Positions 1-7,111 of a DNA stretch of 8,574 bases are shown piece after piece. Made by a program: the position numbers and the translations under genes. The stretch is from an uncultured Lachnospiraceae bacterium (GTDB lineage Bacteria; Bacillota_A; Clostridia; Lachnospirales; Lachnospiraceae): contig CACYDL010000229.1 in the NCBI GenBank assembly GCA_902773195.1, forward strand, positions 1 through 8,574, read 5' to 3'. The notes under the pieces were generated by a model. That model did no database searches, was not told the DNA's origin, and saw only the letters and a program-made list of their open reading frames with translations. Position 1 is the stretch's first letter, and each line of letters starts with the position of its first letter.

Positions 1-73
1 GCCCCTTTTCTTCCTTCGAGCGCGGGCGGGACTCTTTTTCCGCCCCCTTCACACATTCTTCAAAATCATGGTT

Positions 74-79
74 TATAAT
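74..79 (+). promoter_or_regulatory. Candidate -10 element upstream of the response regulator
   Basis: A perfect TATAAT lies about 75 bases before the regulator start. At 17-base spacing the -35 position reads ACACAT (51-56), and TTCACA (48-53) is 20 bases away, so no good -35 box is visible. If real, transcription would begin near 86 and leave a leader of about 67 bases. The rest of 1-152 shows no convincing gene. It holds only a GGGCGG/CCGCCC inverted repeat (24-29 and 40-45) with a T-rich loop and no following T tract. Confidence 0.4.
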
Positions 80-152
80 CTGGTTCTGTACGATGAAGCC
101 GGGCGACGGGGACAGAGGATCCCGGGAGAAGCCGCTCTTCGCAGGAGGGATT

Positions 153-842
153 ATGGATAAACTGAAAATACTTGTCGTCGATGATGAGGCGAGGATGCGC
201 AAGCTCGTCAGAGATTTCCTGGAGAAGCAGAATTACCAGGTGATCGAGGCGGAGGACGGCGAGAAGGCCGTCGATCTCTTTTTCGCGGAAAAGGACGTCG
301 CGCTCATTCTTCTGGACGTCATGATGCCCAAGATGGACGGCTGGCAGGTGCTGCGGGAGATCCGCCAGTTCTCAAAGGTACCGATCATCATGCTCACCGC
401 CCGCGGAGACGAGAGGGACGAGTTGCTCGGCTTCAACCTGGGGGTGGACGAGTACATCTCGAAGCCCTTCTCCCCCAAGATTCTCGTGGCCAGGGTCGAC
501 GCGGTTCTCAGAAGATCCGGCGCCGCCGGCAGCGAGGAGGTCCTGGAGGCGGGCGGCATAGAGATCGACCGGACGGCCCACCAGGTGACCATCGACGGGA
601 AGCCGGTGGAGCTTTCCTTCAAGGAATTCGAGCTCCTGTCTTATTTCGTCGAGAACAAGGGGATCGCCCTCAGCCGCGAGAAGATTCTCAACGCGGTGTG
701 GAATTACGACTACTTCGGGGACGCCAGGACCATCGACACCCACGTGAAGAAGCTCCGCAGCAAGATGGGCGCCAAGGGGAATATGATCAAAACGATCTGG
801 GGCATGGGTTACAAGTTTGACCCGGACTCCGACAGGGAATGA
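153..842 (+). CDS. OmpR/PhoB-family two-component response regulator
   Basis: This is a cytoplasmic DNA-binding response regulator, 229 residues long, typical for the OmpR/PhoB family. The receiver domain covers about residues 4-118. It has the acidic pair D10-D11, the phospho-acceptor D55 in LLDVMMPKMDG, the switch threonine T82 in IIMLTAR and the conserved lysine K104 in SKPF. The C-terminal winged-helix DNA-binding domain covers about residues 130-225, with LSFKEFELL, the recognition-helix region ending RTIDTHVKKLRSKM, and the wing IWGMGYKF. I chose the ATG at 153 because AGGAGG (143-148) sits just before it and the receiver domain starts at once. An upstream in-frame ATG at 93 would add 20 non-homologous polar residues. 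The stop overlaps the start of the sensor kinase, so the two form one operon and almost certainly a cognate pair. Target genes cannot be read from the sequence. Confidence 0.95.
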   Translation: MDKLKILVVDDEARMRKLVRDFLEKQNYQVIEAEDGEKAVDLFFAEKDVALILLDVMMPKMDGWQVLREIRQFSKVPIIMLTARGDERDELLGFNLGVDEYISKPFSPKILVARVDAVLRRSGAAGSEEVLEAGGIEIDRTAHQVTIDGKPVELSFKEFELLSYFVENKGIALSREKILNAVWNYDYFGDARTIDTHVKKLRSKMGAKGNMIKTIWGMGYKFDPDSDRE

Positions 843-2353
843 ATATGCTGACTGCAATGACAGGAAAACATAACAGCGGAAGCTCACCCCGCCATTCGAT
901 GCGGAGTGAGCTTTCTTTGATACTGGTTCTCGTGATCCTCGCCGACCTGGTGGTCATCGGCCTGATCACCCAGCTCCGGCTCGGGCCCTTCTACAAGATG
1001 GACAAGATCCGCAAGATGAAGTCGGCGTATCACAAGCTGGCGGCCATGGCGGATGAGACCACGGACATGACGGACGAGATCATGGAGATGTCGGTCCAGG
1101 ACAATATCATCATCCTGCTGGCCAACTCGGACCTCACGGATTCCCAGTCGACCAAGCACGACGCGAGCCGGAACAGGACCCGTCTGTTCGGCTATATCTC
1201 CGGGTTCTACAACGACAAGATCACGGTGCTGAAGCAGACGGAGGAATACACGCTCCAGGAGTCCAGGGACACCAAGATCAATACCAATTACCTGGAGATG
1301 TGGGGCCAGCTGTCCAACGACTACTGGTTCCTGCTGCAGACGCCTCTGGAGAGCATGACCGGCGCCGTCCGGGTGACGATGATCTTCTACATCATCGTCG
1401 GGACCATCACCGTGATCATCAGCGCCCTGGGCGTCTCCCTGCTGATGCGGCGCTACACCCGGCCCATCGCGGAGCTGAGCGAGCTGTCGAAGCGCATGGC
1501 CAGCCTCGACTTCAGCGCGAAATACAGCGGCCGCGAGACCAACGAGATCGGGGAGCTGGGCGAGTCCTTCAACATCATGTCCAAGGAGCTGGAGGAGAAT
1601 ATCGCGAGCCTCAAGGCCGCCAACATCGAGCTCCAGAAGGACAATGAGCGCAAGACCCACATCGACGAGGTCAGAAAGGACTTCCTGAACAACGTCTCCC
1701 ATGAGCTGAAGACCCCGCTGGCCCTCATCCAGGGGTATGCGGAGGGCCTCAAGGACAACATCGCGGAGGACCCGGAGAGCCGGGACTTCTACCTGGACGT
1801 GATCATCGACGAGGCGTCGAAGATGAACACGATGGTCCGGAAGCTGCTGACGCTGAACCAGCTGGAATTCGGCAACGACCCGGTGGTGATGGAGCACTTC
1901 GACCTGCAGGACCTGATCAAGGGCGTGATCGCGGGGATGCAGATCATGATCGAGGAGAGCGGGGCGTCGGTGCACTTCCCGGAGACAAGACCCGTCATGG
2001 TGTGGGGCGACTCCTTCAAGATCGAGGAGGTGGTCACCAATTACCTCAGCAACGCCGTGAATCACGCCTCCGGAGAGAAGAAGATCCTGATCTCCTTTGT
2101 CCAGGAGGGAAATGCGGTGAGGACGGAGGTGTTCAACACGGGAGACCCGATTCCCGAGGACGACAGGGAGCACATCTTCGAGAAATTCTACAAGGTCGAC
2201 AAGGCCAGGACGCGCTCCTACGGCGGCTCGGGTATCGGCCTGTCCATCGTCAAGGCCGTCATGGACGGCCACAACCAGCAATGCGGCGTCAGGAACTGCG
2301 AGAACGGCGTGTCCTTCTGGTTCACGCTGGAGGGCCGGATCGAGACCTTCTGA
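839..2353 (+). CDS. Membrane sensor histidine kinase (HAMP-HisKA-HATPase)
   Basis: This sensor kinase (504 residues) is the likely phosphodonor for the response regulator it overlaps by four bases (ATGA). The order is a short cytoplasmic N-terminus, a membrane helix at about 25-46, an extracytoplasmic domain at about 47-177 that I cannot assign, and a second helix at about 178-203. A HAMP linker (about 204-257) and a short coiled coil follow. The dimerisation/phosphotransfer domain has the phospho-accepting H288 in NNVSHELKTPLALI. The ATPase domain has an N box (NYLSNAVNHAS, N405), a G1-like NTGDPIPED (433-441) with Asn in place of the usual first Asp, an F box (FEKFYKVDKARTR) and a G2 box GGSGIGLSIVKA (462-473). 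A second ATG at 845 has better spacing from the AGGGA at 834-838 (6 bases), so the true start may be two codons later. The signal sensed is unknown. Confidence 0.94.
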   Translation: MNMLTAMTGKHNSGSSPRHSMRSELSLILVLVILADLVVIGLITQLRLGPFYKMDKIRKMKSAYHKLAAMADETTDMTDEIMEMSVQDNIIILLANSDLTDSQSTKHDASRNRTRLFGYISGFYNDKITVLKQTEEYTLQESRDTKINTNYLEMWGQLSNDYWFLLQTPLESMTGAVRVTMIFYIIVGTITVIISALGVSLLMRRYTRPIAELSELSKRMASLDFSAKYSGRETNEIGELGESFNIMSKELEENIASLKAANIELQKDNERKTHIDEVRKDFLNNVSHELKTPLALIQGYAEGLKDNIAEDPESRDFYLDVIIDEASKMNTMVRKLLTLNQLEFGNDPVVMEHFDLQDLIKGVIAGMQIMIEESGASVHFPETRPVMVWGDSFKIEEVVTNYLSNAVNHASGEKKILISFVQEGNAVRTEVFNTGDPIPEDDREHIFEKFYKVDKARTRSYGGSGIGLSIVKAVMDGHNQQCGVRNCENGVSFWFTLEGRIETF

Positions 2354-2379
2354 CCGCCTTCGGAAGGGAGATCCGGTCA
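2351..2379 (+). other. Inverted repeat after the kinase stop
   Basis: TGACCG (2351-2356, containing the stop codon) and CGGTCA (2374-2379) are perfectly complementary. A smaller CCTT/AAGG hairpin lies between them. It is in the right place for a transcription end before the hisH promoter, but it is followed by AGAAAATG and not by a T tract, so an intrinsic terminator is not well supported. Confidence 0.3.
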
Positions 2380-2389
2380 AGAAAATGCA

Positions 2390-2418
2390 TTGATAAAACT
2401 TCCCTGCACAGGTATAAT
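2390..2418 (+). promoter_or_regulatory. Housekeeping (SigA-type) promoter for hisH-hisF
   Basis: TTGATA (2390-2395) and a perfect TATAAT (2413-2418) are separated by exactly 17 bases. This fits the vegetative sigma factor consensus with two mismatches in the -35 box. It lies in an AT-rich patch of an otherwise GC-rich region. Transcription is predicted to start near 2425, giving a leader of about 57 bases before hisH, and it separates the his genes from the upstream signalling operon. Confidence 0.85.
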
Positions 2419-2433
2419 AATTCCGTGTTTTGT

Positions 2434-2450
2434 GATCCGCGGGGCGGATC
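2434..2450 (+). promoter_or_regulatory. Leader hairpin / operator-like repeat before hisH
   Basis: GATCCGC (2434-2440) and GCGGATC (2444-2450) form a perfect 7-base-pair stem with a GGG loop just after the predicted transcription start. GATCCGC recurs directly at 2447-2453, making the palindrome GCGGATCCGC (2444-2453). It could be an RNA structure affecting translation or stability, or a protein-binding site in DNA. No T tract follows, the leader is too short for a T-box, and I see no His-rich leader peptide. Confidence 0.4.
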
Positions 2451-2481
2451 CGCAACCTTGGAAATACACGGGAAGTGGCTT

Positions 2482-3090
2482 ATGATCAGTATTATCGATT
2501 ACGACGCCGGCAATGTCAGAAGCGTCAGGCAGGCATTTCTGAAGCTCGGAAAAGAAGCTGTGATTACGAGAGATCCGCAGGTAATTTTATCTGCGGATCA
2601 TGTTGTGCTCCCCGGCGTCGGGAATTTCGGCGACGCCGCTGTCAAGCTCCGCTCCTACGGGATGGACGAGGTGATCGGCGAAGTCCTCCGGAAGGAGATC
2701 CCGTTCCTGGGAATCTGCGTGGGCATGCAGCTGCTGTTTAGCGGGAGCGAGGAGAGCCCGGACGTACCGGGCCTCGGGATCCTTCCGGGCAGATGCCGGC
2801 GGTTCGAGGAGAAACCGGGCCTTAAGGTCCCCGAGATCGGGTGGAACGCGGTCCACCTGATGAACGGAGGGGACATTTTCAAGGATATTCCCAGCGGCTC
2901 CTACGTCTACTTCGTCCACTCCTACTATGTGGAGGCGGAGCGGATGGAGGACGTCACGGCCGTGTGCGAGTACGGCCGTCTGTTCCACGCCGCCGTTCAG
3001 AAGGGAAAGCTGAGCGCGGTCCAGTTCCACCCGGAGAAATCCGGTGAGATCGGCCTGCGCATCCTGAGAAATTTCGTCAAGCTGAAGTAA
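2482..3090 (+). CDS. hisH: Imidazole glycerol phosphate synthase, glutaminase subunit HisH
   Basis: HisH (202 residues, normal for the family) hydrolyses glutamine and passes ammonia to HisF for the fifth step of histidine biosynthesis in the cytoplasm. It is a class I (triad) glutamine amidotransferase. The nucleophile C79 lies in FLGICVGMQLLF, and the triad partners H183 and E185 lie in VQFHPEKSG. The oxyanion strand motif PGVG is at 44-47, and the interface motif reads PEIGWN (117-122) where many homologues have PHMGWN. The protein starts directly with the family's usual MISIIDYDAGN. The ATG at 2482 has only a weak GGAAG (2471-2475) as ribosome binding site. The reading frame stays open upstream, but that extension is not HisH-like. 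It is followed after 12 bases by hisF. HisA, which normally makes the substrate and often sits between hisH and hisF, is absent here. Confidence 0.97.
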   Translation: MISIIDYDAGNVRSVRQAFLKLGKEAVITRDPQVILSADHVVLPGVGNFGDAAVKLRSYGMDEVIGEVLRKEIPFLGICVGMQLLFSGSEESPDVPGLGILPGRCRRFEEKPGLKVPEIGWNAVHLMNGGDIFKDIPSGSYVYFVHSYYVEAERMEDVTAVCEYGRLFHAAVQKGKLSAVQFHPEKSGEIGLRILRNFVKLK

Positions 3091-3102
3091 GGAGGGACGG
3101 CT

Positions 3103-3864
3103 GTGCTCACAAAAAGAATCATCCCGTGCCTCGACGTCAACGCGGGCCGGGTCGTGAAGGGCGTCAATTTCGTCAATCTCGTTGACGCCGGGGATCCCGT
3201 CGAGGTGGCGAAGGCCTACAACCTCGAAGGGGCGGACGAGCTGGTGTTTCTGGATATCACCGCCTCCTCGGACCAGCGGAAGACCGTGGCGGATATGGTG
3301 CGGAAGGTCGCGGAGCAGGTCTTCATCCCCTTCACCGTGGGCGGAGGCATCCGCACGGTGGAGGACATGAGGAACATCCTCCGGGAGGGAGCGGACAAGA
3401 TTTCCGTCAATACCGCCGCCGTCATGAACCCCGGCCTGATCCGCGAGGGCGCCGAACGGTTCGGCAGCCAGTGCATCGTGGTCGCCATCGACGCGCGGCG
3501 GCGGGCCGACGGAAGCGGCTGGAACGTCTTCGTCAAGGGAGGCCGCGAGGACACGGGCCTCGACGCGGTGGAATGGGCGAAGAAGGCCGTCTCCCTCGGG
3601 TCGGGGGAGATCCTCCTGACCTCGATGGACTGCGACGGCACAAAGGCCGGGTACGACATCGAGCTGACCCGGGCGGTGTCCGACGCTGTGGGCGTCCCCG
3701 TCATCGCCTCGGGCGGCGCGGGCACGCCGGAGCATTTCCTCGAAGCCCTGACGGAGGGCGGCGCGGACGCGGCGCTGGCGGCCTCGCTGTTCCATTTCAG
3801 GGAACTGAGCATCGAGGAAGTCAAGATTTATCTGGAAGAACACAAGGTGCCCGTGAGATTCTGA
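3103..3864 (+). CDS. hisF: Imidazole glycerol phosphate synthase, cyclase subunit HisF
   Basis: HisF (253 residues, full length) is the cyclase half of the HisHF complex. It combines ammonia with PRFAR to give imidazole glycerol phosphate and AICAR, the latter feeding purine synthesis. It is a (beta/alpha)8 barrel. The catalytic aspartates are D11 in RIIPCLDV and D130 in VVAIDARR. Phosphate-binding loops include TVGGGIR (about 78-84) and IASGGAG near residues 202-208, and DITASSDQR (51-59) is a family hallmark. The start is a GTG at 3103, six bases after a strong GGAGGG (3091-3096) that directly follows the hisH stop codon. The two genes are therefore tightly coupled, matching their 1:1 complex. 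No hisI or hisE follows, so the rest of the pathway must be encoded elsewhere. Confidence 0.97.
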   Translation: MLTKRIIPCLDVNAGRVVKGVNFVNLVDAGDPVEVAKAYNLEGADELVFLDITASSDQRKTVADMVRKVAEQVFIPFTVGGGIRTVEDMRNILREGADKISVNTAAVMNPGLIREGAERFGSQCIVVAIDARRRADGSGWNVFVKGGREDTGLDAVEWAKKAVSLGSGEILLTSMDCDGTKAGYDIELTRAVSDAVGVPVIASGGAGTPEHFLEALTEGGADAALAASLFHFRELSIEEVKIYLEEHKVPVRF

Positions 3865-3916
3865 GGGACGGCTCGCAGGATGTGCAGCCGGGGAGAAAAC
3901 GGATACGGAGGCGCTC

Positions 3917-4588
3917 ATGGCGATCGACGGTTTGTGGGCTGAAAAGCTGAAGGGCGAGTTCGGAAAGCCCTATTATGCGAAGCTGTACAGGACGGTTCTG
4001 GAGGAGTACAGGAGCCGCGAGATCTATCCGCCCAGCACGGATATATTCAGTGCGTTCCATTTCACGCCCCTCGAGCAGGTCCGGGTGGTCATACTGGGGC
4101 AGGATCCCTACCACGAGCCGGGCCAGGCCAACGGACTGTGCTTTTCCGTCCGCCCCGGCGTGAGAATACCGCCTTCCCTGGTGAATATCTACGCGGAGCT
4201 GCACGACGACCTCGGGTGCTTCGTGCCCAACAACGGGGATCTCACCAAGTGGGCGAGGCAGGGCGTCATGCTGCTCAATACGGTGCTCACGGTGCGGGCC
4301 CATCAGGCGAATTCCCACAAGGGAATCGGCTGGGAGGAGTTCACCGACGCCGCGATCCGCGTCATCGCCGGGCAGGACCGCCCGATCGTCTTCATCCTCT
4401 GGGGCGGCGCCGCCCGGAAGAAGAAGTCGATGATCACCAGCCCGAAGCATCTCGTCATCGAATCGGCGCATCCGTCGCCGCTTTCCGCCTACAACGGCTT
4501 CTTCGGAAGCAGGCCCTTCTCCCGCTGCAACGCCTATCTGGCGGAGAACGGCCTCCCGGAGATTGACTGGCAGATCGAGAACGTCTGA
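3917..4588 (+). CDS. ung: Uracil-DNA glycosylase (family 1)
   Basis: This family 1 uracil-DNA glycosylase (223 residues, normal length) removes uracil from DNA arising from cytosine deamination or dUTP misincorporation, starting base excision repair. The water-activating motif GQDPYH is at 61-66 (D63 catalytic, Y65 blocking the thymine methyl). F76 in GLCFSV stacks on uracil, N121 in LLNT reads the base, and the second motif HPSPLSAYNGFFG (185-197) carries catalytic H185 and the DNA-intercalating L189. The usual His after LSA is Tyr here, a minor variation. The ATG at 3917 has GGAGG (3907-3911) at 5-base spacing. It lies 52 bases after hisF with no promoter or terminator visible between them, so it is probably cotranscribed with hisHF although functionally unrelated. 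Confidence 0.97.
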   Translation: MAIDGLWAEKLKGEFGKPYYAKLYRTVLEEYRSREIYPPSTDIFSAFHFTPLEQVRVVILGQDPYHEPGQANGLCFSVRPGVRIPPSLVNIYAELHDDLGCFVPNNGDLTKWARQGVMLLNTVLTVRAHQANSHKGIGWEEFTDAAIRVIAGQDRPIVFILWGGAARKKKSMITSPKHLVIESAHPSPLSAYNGFFGSRPFSRCNAYLAENGLPEIDWQIENV

Positions 4589-4660
4589 CGGCGGGCGCAC
4601 GGTGACGACGAAATACGGAAACGGCGCGCCGCAGGGCCGGGCCGTCCCGGGAAAGACAAG

Positions 4661-4688
4661 GCGGGCCGCCTCCGGGGGAGGCGTCCGC
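4661..4688 (+). other. Strong GC-rich hairpin upstream of the flippase gene
   Basis: In the 126-base gap after ung, GCCTCC (4668-4673) pairs with GGAGGC (4677-4682) around a GGG loop. The stem extends outward through 4661-4667 and 4683-4688 with one bulge, giving about 12 pairs including a G-U. It is followed by TTACACTAGATAAT and not a T tract. It may be a weak or factor-assisted terminator for the hisH-hisF-ung unit, or a leader structure of the next gene. No gene is visible in 4589-4714. Confidence 0.45.
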
Positions 4689-4714
4689 TTACACTAGATA
4701 ATCCGGAGTATATC

Positions 4715-6355
4715 ATGGCAAAGGACAAGCAGGGCAGAGTGGTAAAGCAGGCCGCTTTTCTGATGGCCGCCCAGATGATTTCCAGCGTAATAGGCCTTCT
4801 CTACAGGAGTCCCCTCCATATGATCATGGGGGATATCGGAGACGGCTACTATCAGTTCGCCTTTGAGTGGTATACCATCATCCTTCTGATCTCATCCTAC
4901 AGCATTCCCAGCGCCGTCTCCAAGGTCATGGCGGAGCGTCTCGCGGTGCGCGAGTACCGGAATGCCTTCAAGGTCTTCAAGGCGGCCCTGATCTATGTGC
5001 TGGCCGCGGGCGGGATTGGCGCGCTGATCGCGTTCTTCGGCGCGCCCTTCATCCTGAGAAAGGAACCGGATGCCGTCCTCGCGCTGCGGGTTCTCGCTCC
5101 GACGATCTTCCTATCGGGCTTCCTCGGCGTCTTCAGGGGCTTCTTCCAGGCCCACAACACCATGAAGCCCACCGCCGTCTCCCAGGTGGCGGAGCAGCTT
5201 CTCAACGGCATCTTCTCGGTCGTCGCCGCCTATCTGCTGGCGAGGCCCTATTTCGGCGACCCCGGACTGTCCGGAAAGTACGGCGCCGCGGGCGGCTGCA
5301 TCGGCACCGGCGTCGGCGTCCTGACCGGCTTCCTGATCATGATCCTCGCCTACGCCCTCAACCGGAAGCTCATCCGGAAGAGAATCCGGCGGGACAAAAA
5401 TCACAGGGACGAGACCTACGGCGAAGTCTTCCGGGTCATCATCCTGATGTGCACGCCCATCATTCTGGCGACCTGCGTCTACAACATGACGGCGGTCATC
5501 GACCAGATTATCTTCACGAACGTCATGACGTCGAAGGGCATGGGCGCCGAGGCGATCGCCAGTCTCTACGGACTGTTCGGCTACAGGGTGAGACCCATCA
5601 TCAATATCCCCATCGCTCTTGCCTCCGCCACCTCCACGGCCCTGATTCCCGCGGTCGCCACTTCGGTCGCGGAAGGCTCCCGGAAGGACACGGTCTCCAA
5701 AATCGACGAGTGCGTGAAGCTCACCATGTTTATCGCGATCCCCTCGGCGGCGGGCATCGCCATTCTTTCCTATCCCGTGATCTATGTGCTCTATCCGGGC
5801 GGAAACGTGAGCGGCGCCGCGATTCTTCTCAGCATGGGCGCGGTTTCCGTCATTTTCTACAGCCTCTCCACCGTCACCAACGGCGTGCTCCAGGGGCTGG
5901 GGCATCCGTCGGTTCCCGTGCGCCACGCGCTGATGGCGCTGGCGGTGAATATCGCGGTCACCTACGTATCCGTCGGCGTGCTGAATATCGGCGTCTACGG
6001 CATCGTCGCCGCCACCGTCCTGTACTCCCTGACGGTCATGGTGCTGAACGCCCTTTCCATCAAAAAGTATATCGGCTATTCGCACCGGCTCAGGCAGTTC
6101 CTCATGCCGCTCCGGTCCACCCTCGTGATGAGCGCCGTCGTGGCCCTGATCTACTGGGTGCCCTCGCGCCTCCTGCCGTCCGTCTTCGGCAGGTATCTCT
6201 ACAGCGCGGTCCTGCTGGTCGCCGCGGTGCTGGCGGGAATTCTCGTCTACTTCGCGGCCTACGGCCGGTCACCCGAGCTGACGGATGACGATATCCGAAG
6301 GATGCCGATGGGGAACAGGCTTCTCGCCGTCATGAAAAAGCTTCACATCCGATAA
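4715..6355 (+). CDS. MurJ/SpoVB/YtgP-like lipid flippase (MOP superfamily)
   Basis: This is an integral membrane protein of 546 residues with about 14 hydrophobic helices. The first is at about 12-30, and the last pair at about 462-482 and 490-512. This matches the polysaccharide-transport/MVF branch of the MOP exporter superfamily. The N-terminal region (a basic stretch, then AAFLMAAQMISSVIGLLYR, then MGDIGDGYYQFAFEWYTIIL) and SIPSAVSKVMAERLA (about 63-77) are typical of the Firmicutes YtgP/SpoVB group. YtgP-type members flip lipid-linked peptidoglycan precursors (lipid II), while SpoVB acts in spore cortex synthesis. The sequence alone does not separate these roles, so I give no symbol. The length fits YtgP. 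The start has GGAG (4705-4708) at 6-base spacing. It is followed after 15 bases by queH, likely in the same transcript. Confidence 0.88.
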   Translation: MAKDKQGRVVKQAAFLMAAQMISSVIGLLYRSPLHMIMGDIGDGYYQFAFEWYTIILLISSYSIPSAVSKVMAERLAVREYRNAFKVFKAALIYVLAAGGIGALIAFFGAPFILRKEPDAVLALRVLAPTIFLSGFLGVFRGFFQAHNTMKPTAVSQVAEQLLNGIFSVVAAYLLARPYFGDPGLSGKYGAAGGCIGTGVGVLTGFLIMILAYALNRKLIRKRIRRDKNHRDETYGEVFRVIILMCTPIILATCVYNMTAVIDQIIFTNVMTSKGMGAEAIASLYGLFGYRVRPIINIPIALASATSTALIPAVATSVAEGSRKDTVSKIDECVKLTMFIAIPSAAGIAILSYPVIYVLYPGGNVSGAAILLSMGAVSVIFYSLSTVTNGVLQGLGHPSVPVRHALMALAVNIAVTYVSVGVLNIGVYGIVAATVLYSLTVMVLNALSIKKYIGYSHRLRQFLMPLRSTLVMSAVVALIYWVPSRLLPSVFGRYLYSAVLLVAAVLAGILVYFAAYGRSPELTDDDIRRMPMGNRLLAVMKKLHIR

Positions 6356-6370
6356 TCAGAGCTTCGCGGA

Positions 6371-7111
6371 ATGAAACGAAATTATCAGAAGGAACTGGAC
6401 GGAATCATCCGCGGACTGGAGGAGGAAGGGCGCGCGCCGGAGCTTATGCTGCACAGCTGCTGCGCGCCCTGCAGTTCCTATGTCTTCGAATATCTTTCCC
6501 GGCATTTCAGAATCACGGATTATTTCTACAATCCGAATATCACGGACGAGAAGGAATATCACAAGCGCGCGGAGGAGATCCGGCGGCTCATCAGGGAGCA
6601 GCCGCATCCCCACGGGATCCGGCTGATCGAAGGCCCCTACGAGCCGGACCGCTTCTTCCGGATGGCGAAGGGCCTGGAGCGCTGTCCCGAGGGCGGAGAG
6701 CGCTGCGCGCGGTGCTTCGCGCTCCGGCTGGACGAGACGGCCCGGGCCGCCTCCGGGGAAACCCGGGAGGACGGCGCCCGCCGGTACGAATACATAGCCA
6801 CGACCCTGACGATCAGTCCGCTGAAAAATGCCGATCTTCTCAATCAGATCGGCGAACAGGCCGCCGCGCGGTACGGACTTAAGTGGCTCCCGTCCGACTT
6901 CAAAAAGCGGGGCGGTTACCAGCGCTCGATCGAGCTGTCAAGGGAGTACGGCCTCTACCGGCAGAATTACTGCGGCTGCGTGTTCTCGCGCCGGGAAAGG
7001 GACGAGAGGGCGCAAGAAGAAAGCGCCACCGCCCCGGAAAGACGGAACCTGACGGGGAACGCGGGAAACGCTCCCAAAGAGACAGACAACGGAAGTTCCC
7101 CGGATAAATGA
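6371..7111 (+). CDS. queH: Epoxyqueuosine reductase QueH
   Basis: QueH (formerly DUF208) reduces epoxyqueuosine to queuosine in tRNA, the last step of Q biosynthesis. It is the non-homologous, cobalamin-independent alternative to QueG and is common in anaerobes. The protein has 246 residues. Family motifs are HSCCAPCSS (28-36; C30, C31, C34), YNPNI near residue 53, the C-x6-C-x2-C cluster C105/C112/C115, TTLTISPLKN (144-153), SDFKKRGGYQRS (175-186) and YCGCVFS (200-206; C201, C203). These cysteines and nearby acidic residues are expected to hold the Fe-S centre and additional iron. The start at 6371 has a poor ribosome binding site (GCGGA next to it), but the N-terminal KRNYQKELD segment is usual in Firmicutes homologues. 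After the conserved core, about 40 polar, low-complexity residues (207-246) form a probably disordered tail. Confidence 0.95.
   Translation: MKRNYQKELDGIIRGLEEEGRAPELMLHSCCAPCSSYVFEYLSRHFRITDYFYNPNITDEKEYHKRAEEIRRLIREQPHPHGIRLIEGPYEPDRFFRMAKGLERCPEGGERCARCFALRLDETARAASGETREDGARRYEYIATTLTISPLKNADLLNQIGEQAAARYGLKWLPSDFKKRGGYQRSIELSREYGLYRQNYCGCVFSRRERDERAQEESATAPERRNLTGNAGNAPKETDNGSSPDK

Noticed and set aside
24..45. Inverted repeat GGGCGG/CCGCCC as a terminator of an upstream gene
   Set aside because: The stem is only six base pairs with a ten-base loop, and there is no T tract on either strand after the stem.
93..152. Upstream ATG extending the response regulator by 20 residues
   Set aside because: The added residues are polar and unlike receiver domains, and the strong AGGAGG at 143-148 would lie inside the gene. 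The ATG at 153 is better.
884..2455. Long minus-strand open frame opposite the histidine kinase
   Set aside because: Its translation is rich in Arg, His, Leu, Asp and Val with no domain, and it is the mirror of a well-supported kinase. GC bias at third positions leaves the antisense frame open.
2425..2481. His-rich leader peptide, T-box or riboswitch before hisH
   Set aside because: The leader is only about 57 bases with no run of His codons, no T-box core sequence and no terminator, so none of these fits.
2587..3918. Long minus-strand open frame opposite hisH-hisF
   Set aside because: The composition is typical of an antisense shadow, with no recognisable motif and no ribosome binding site, and it spans two real genes.
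4695..4702. TAGATAAT as a -10 element for the flippase gene
   Set aside because: The sequence 17 bases upstream is a G-rich hairpin arm with no -35 likeness, and the predicted start would fall in the ribosome binding site.
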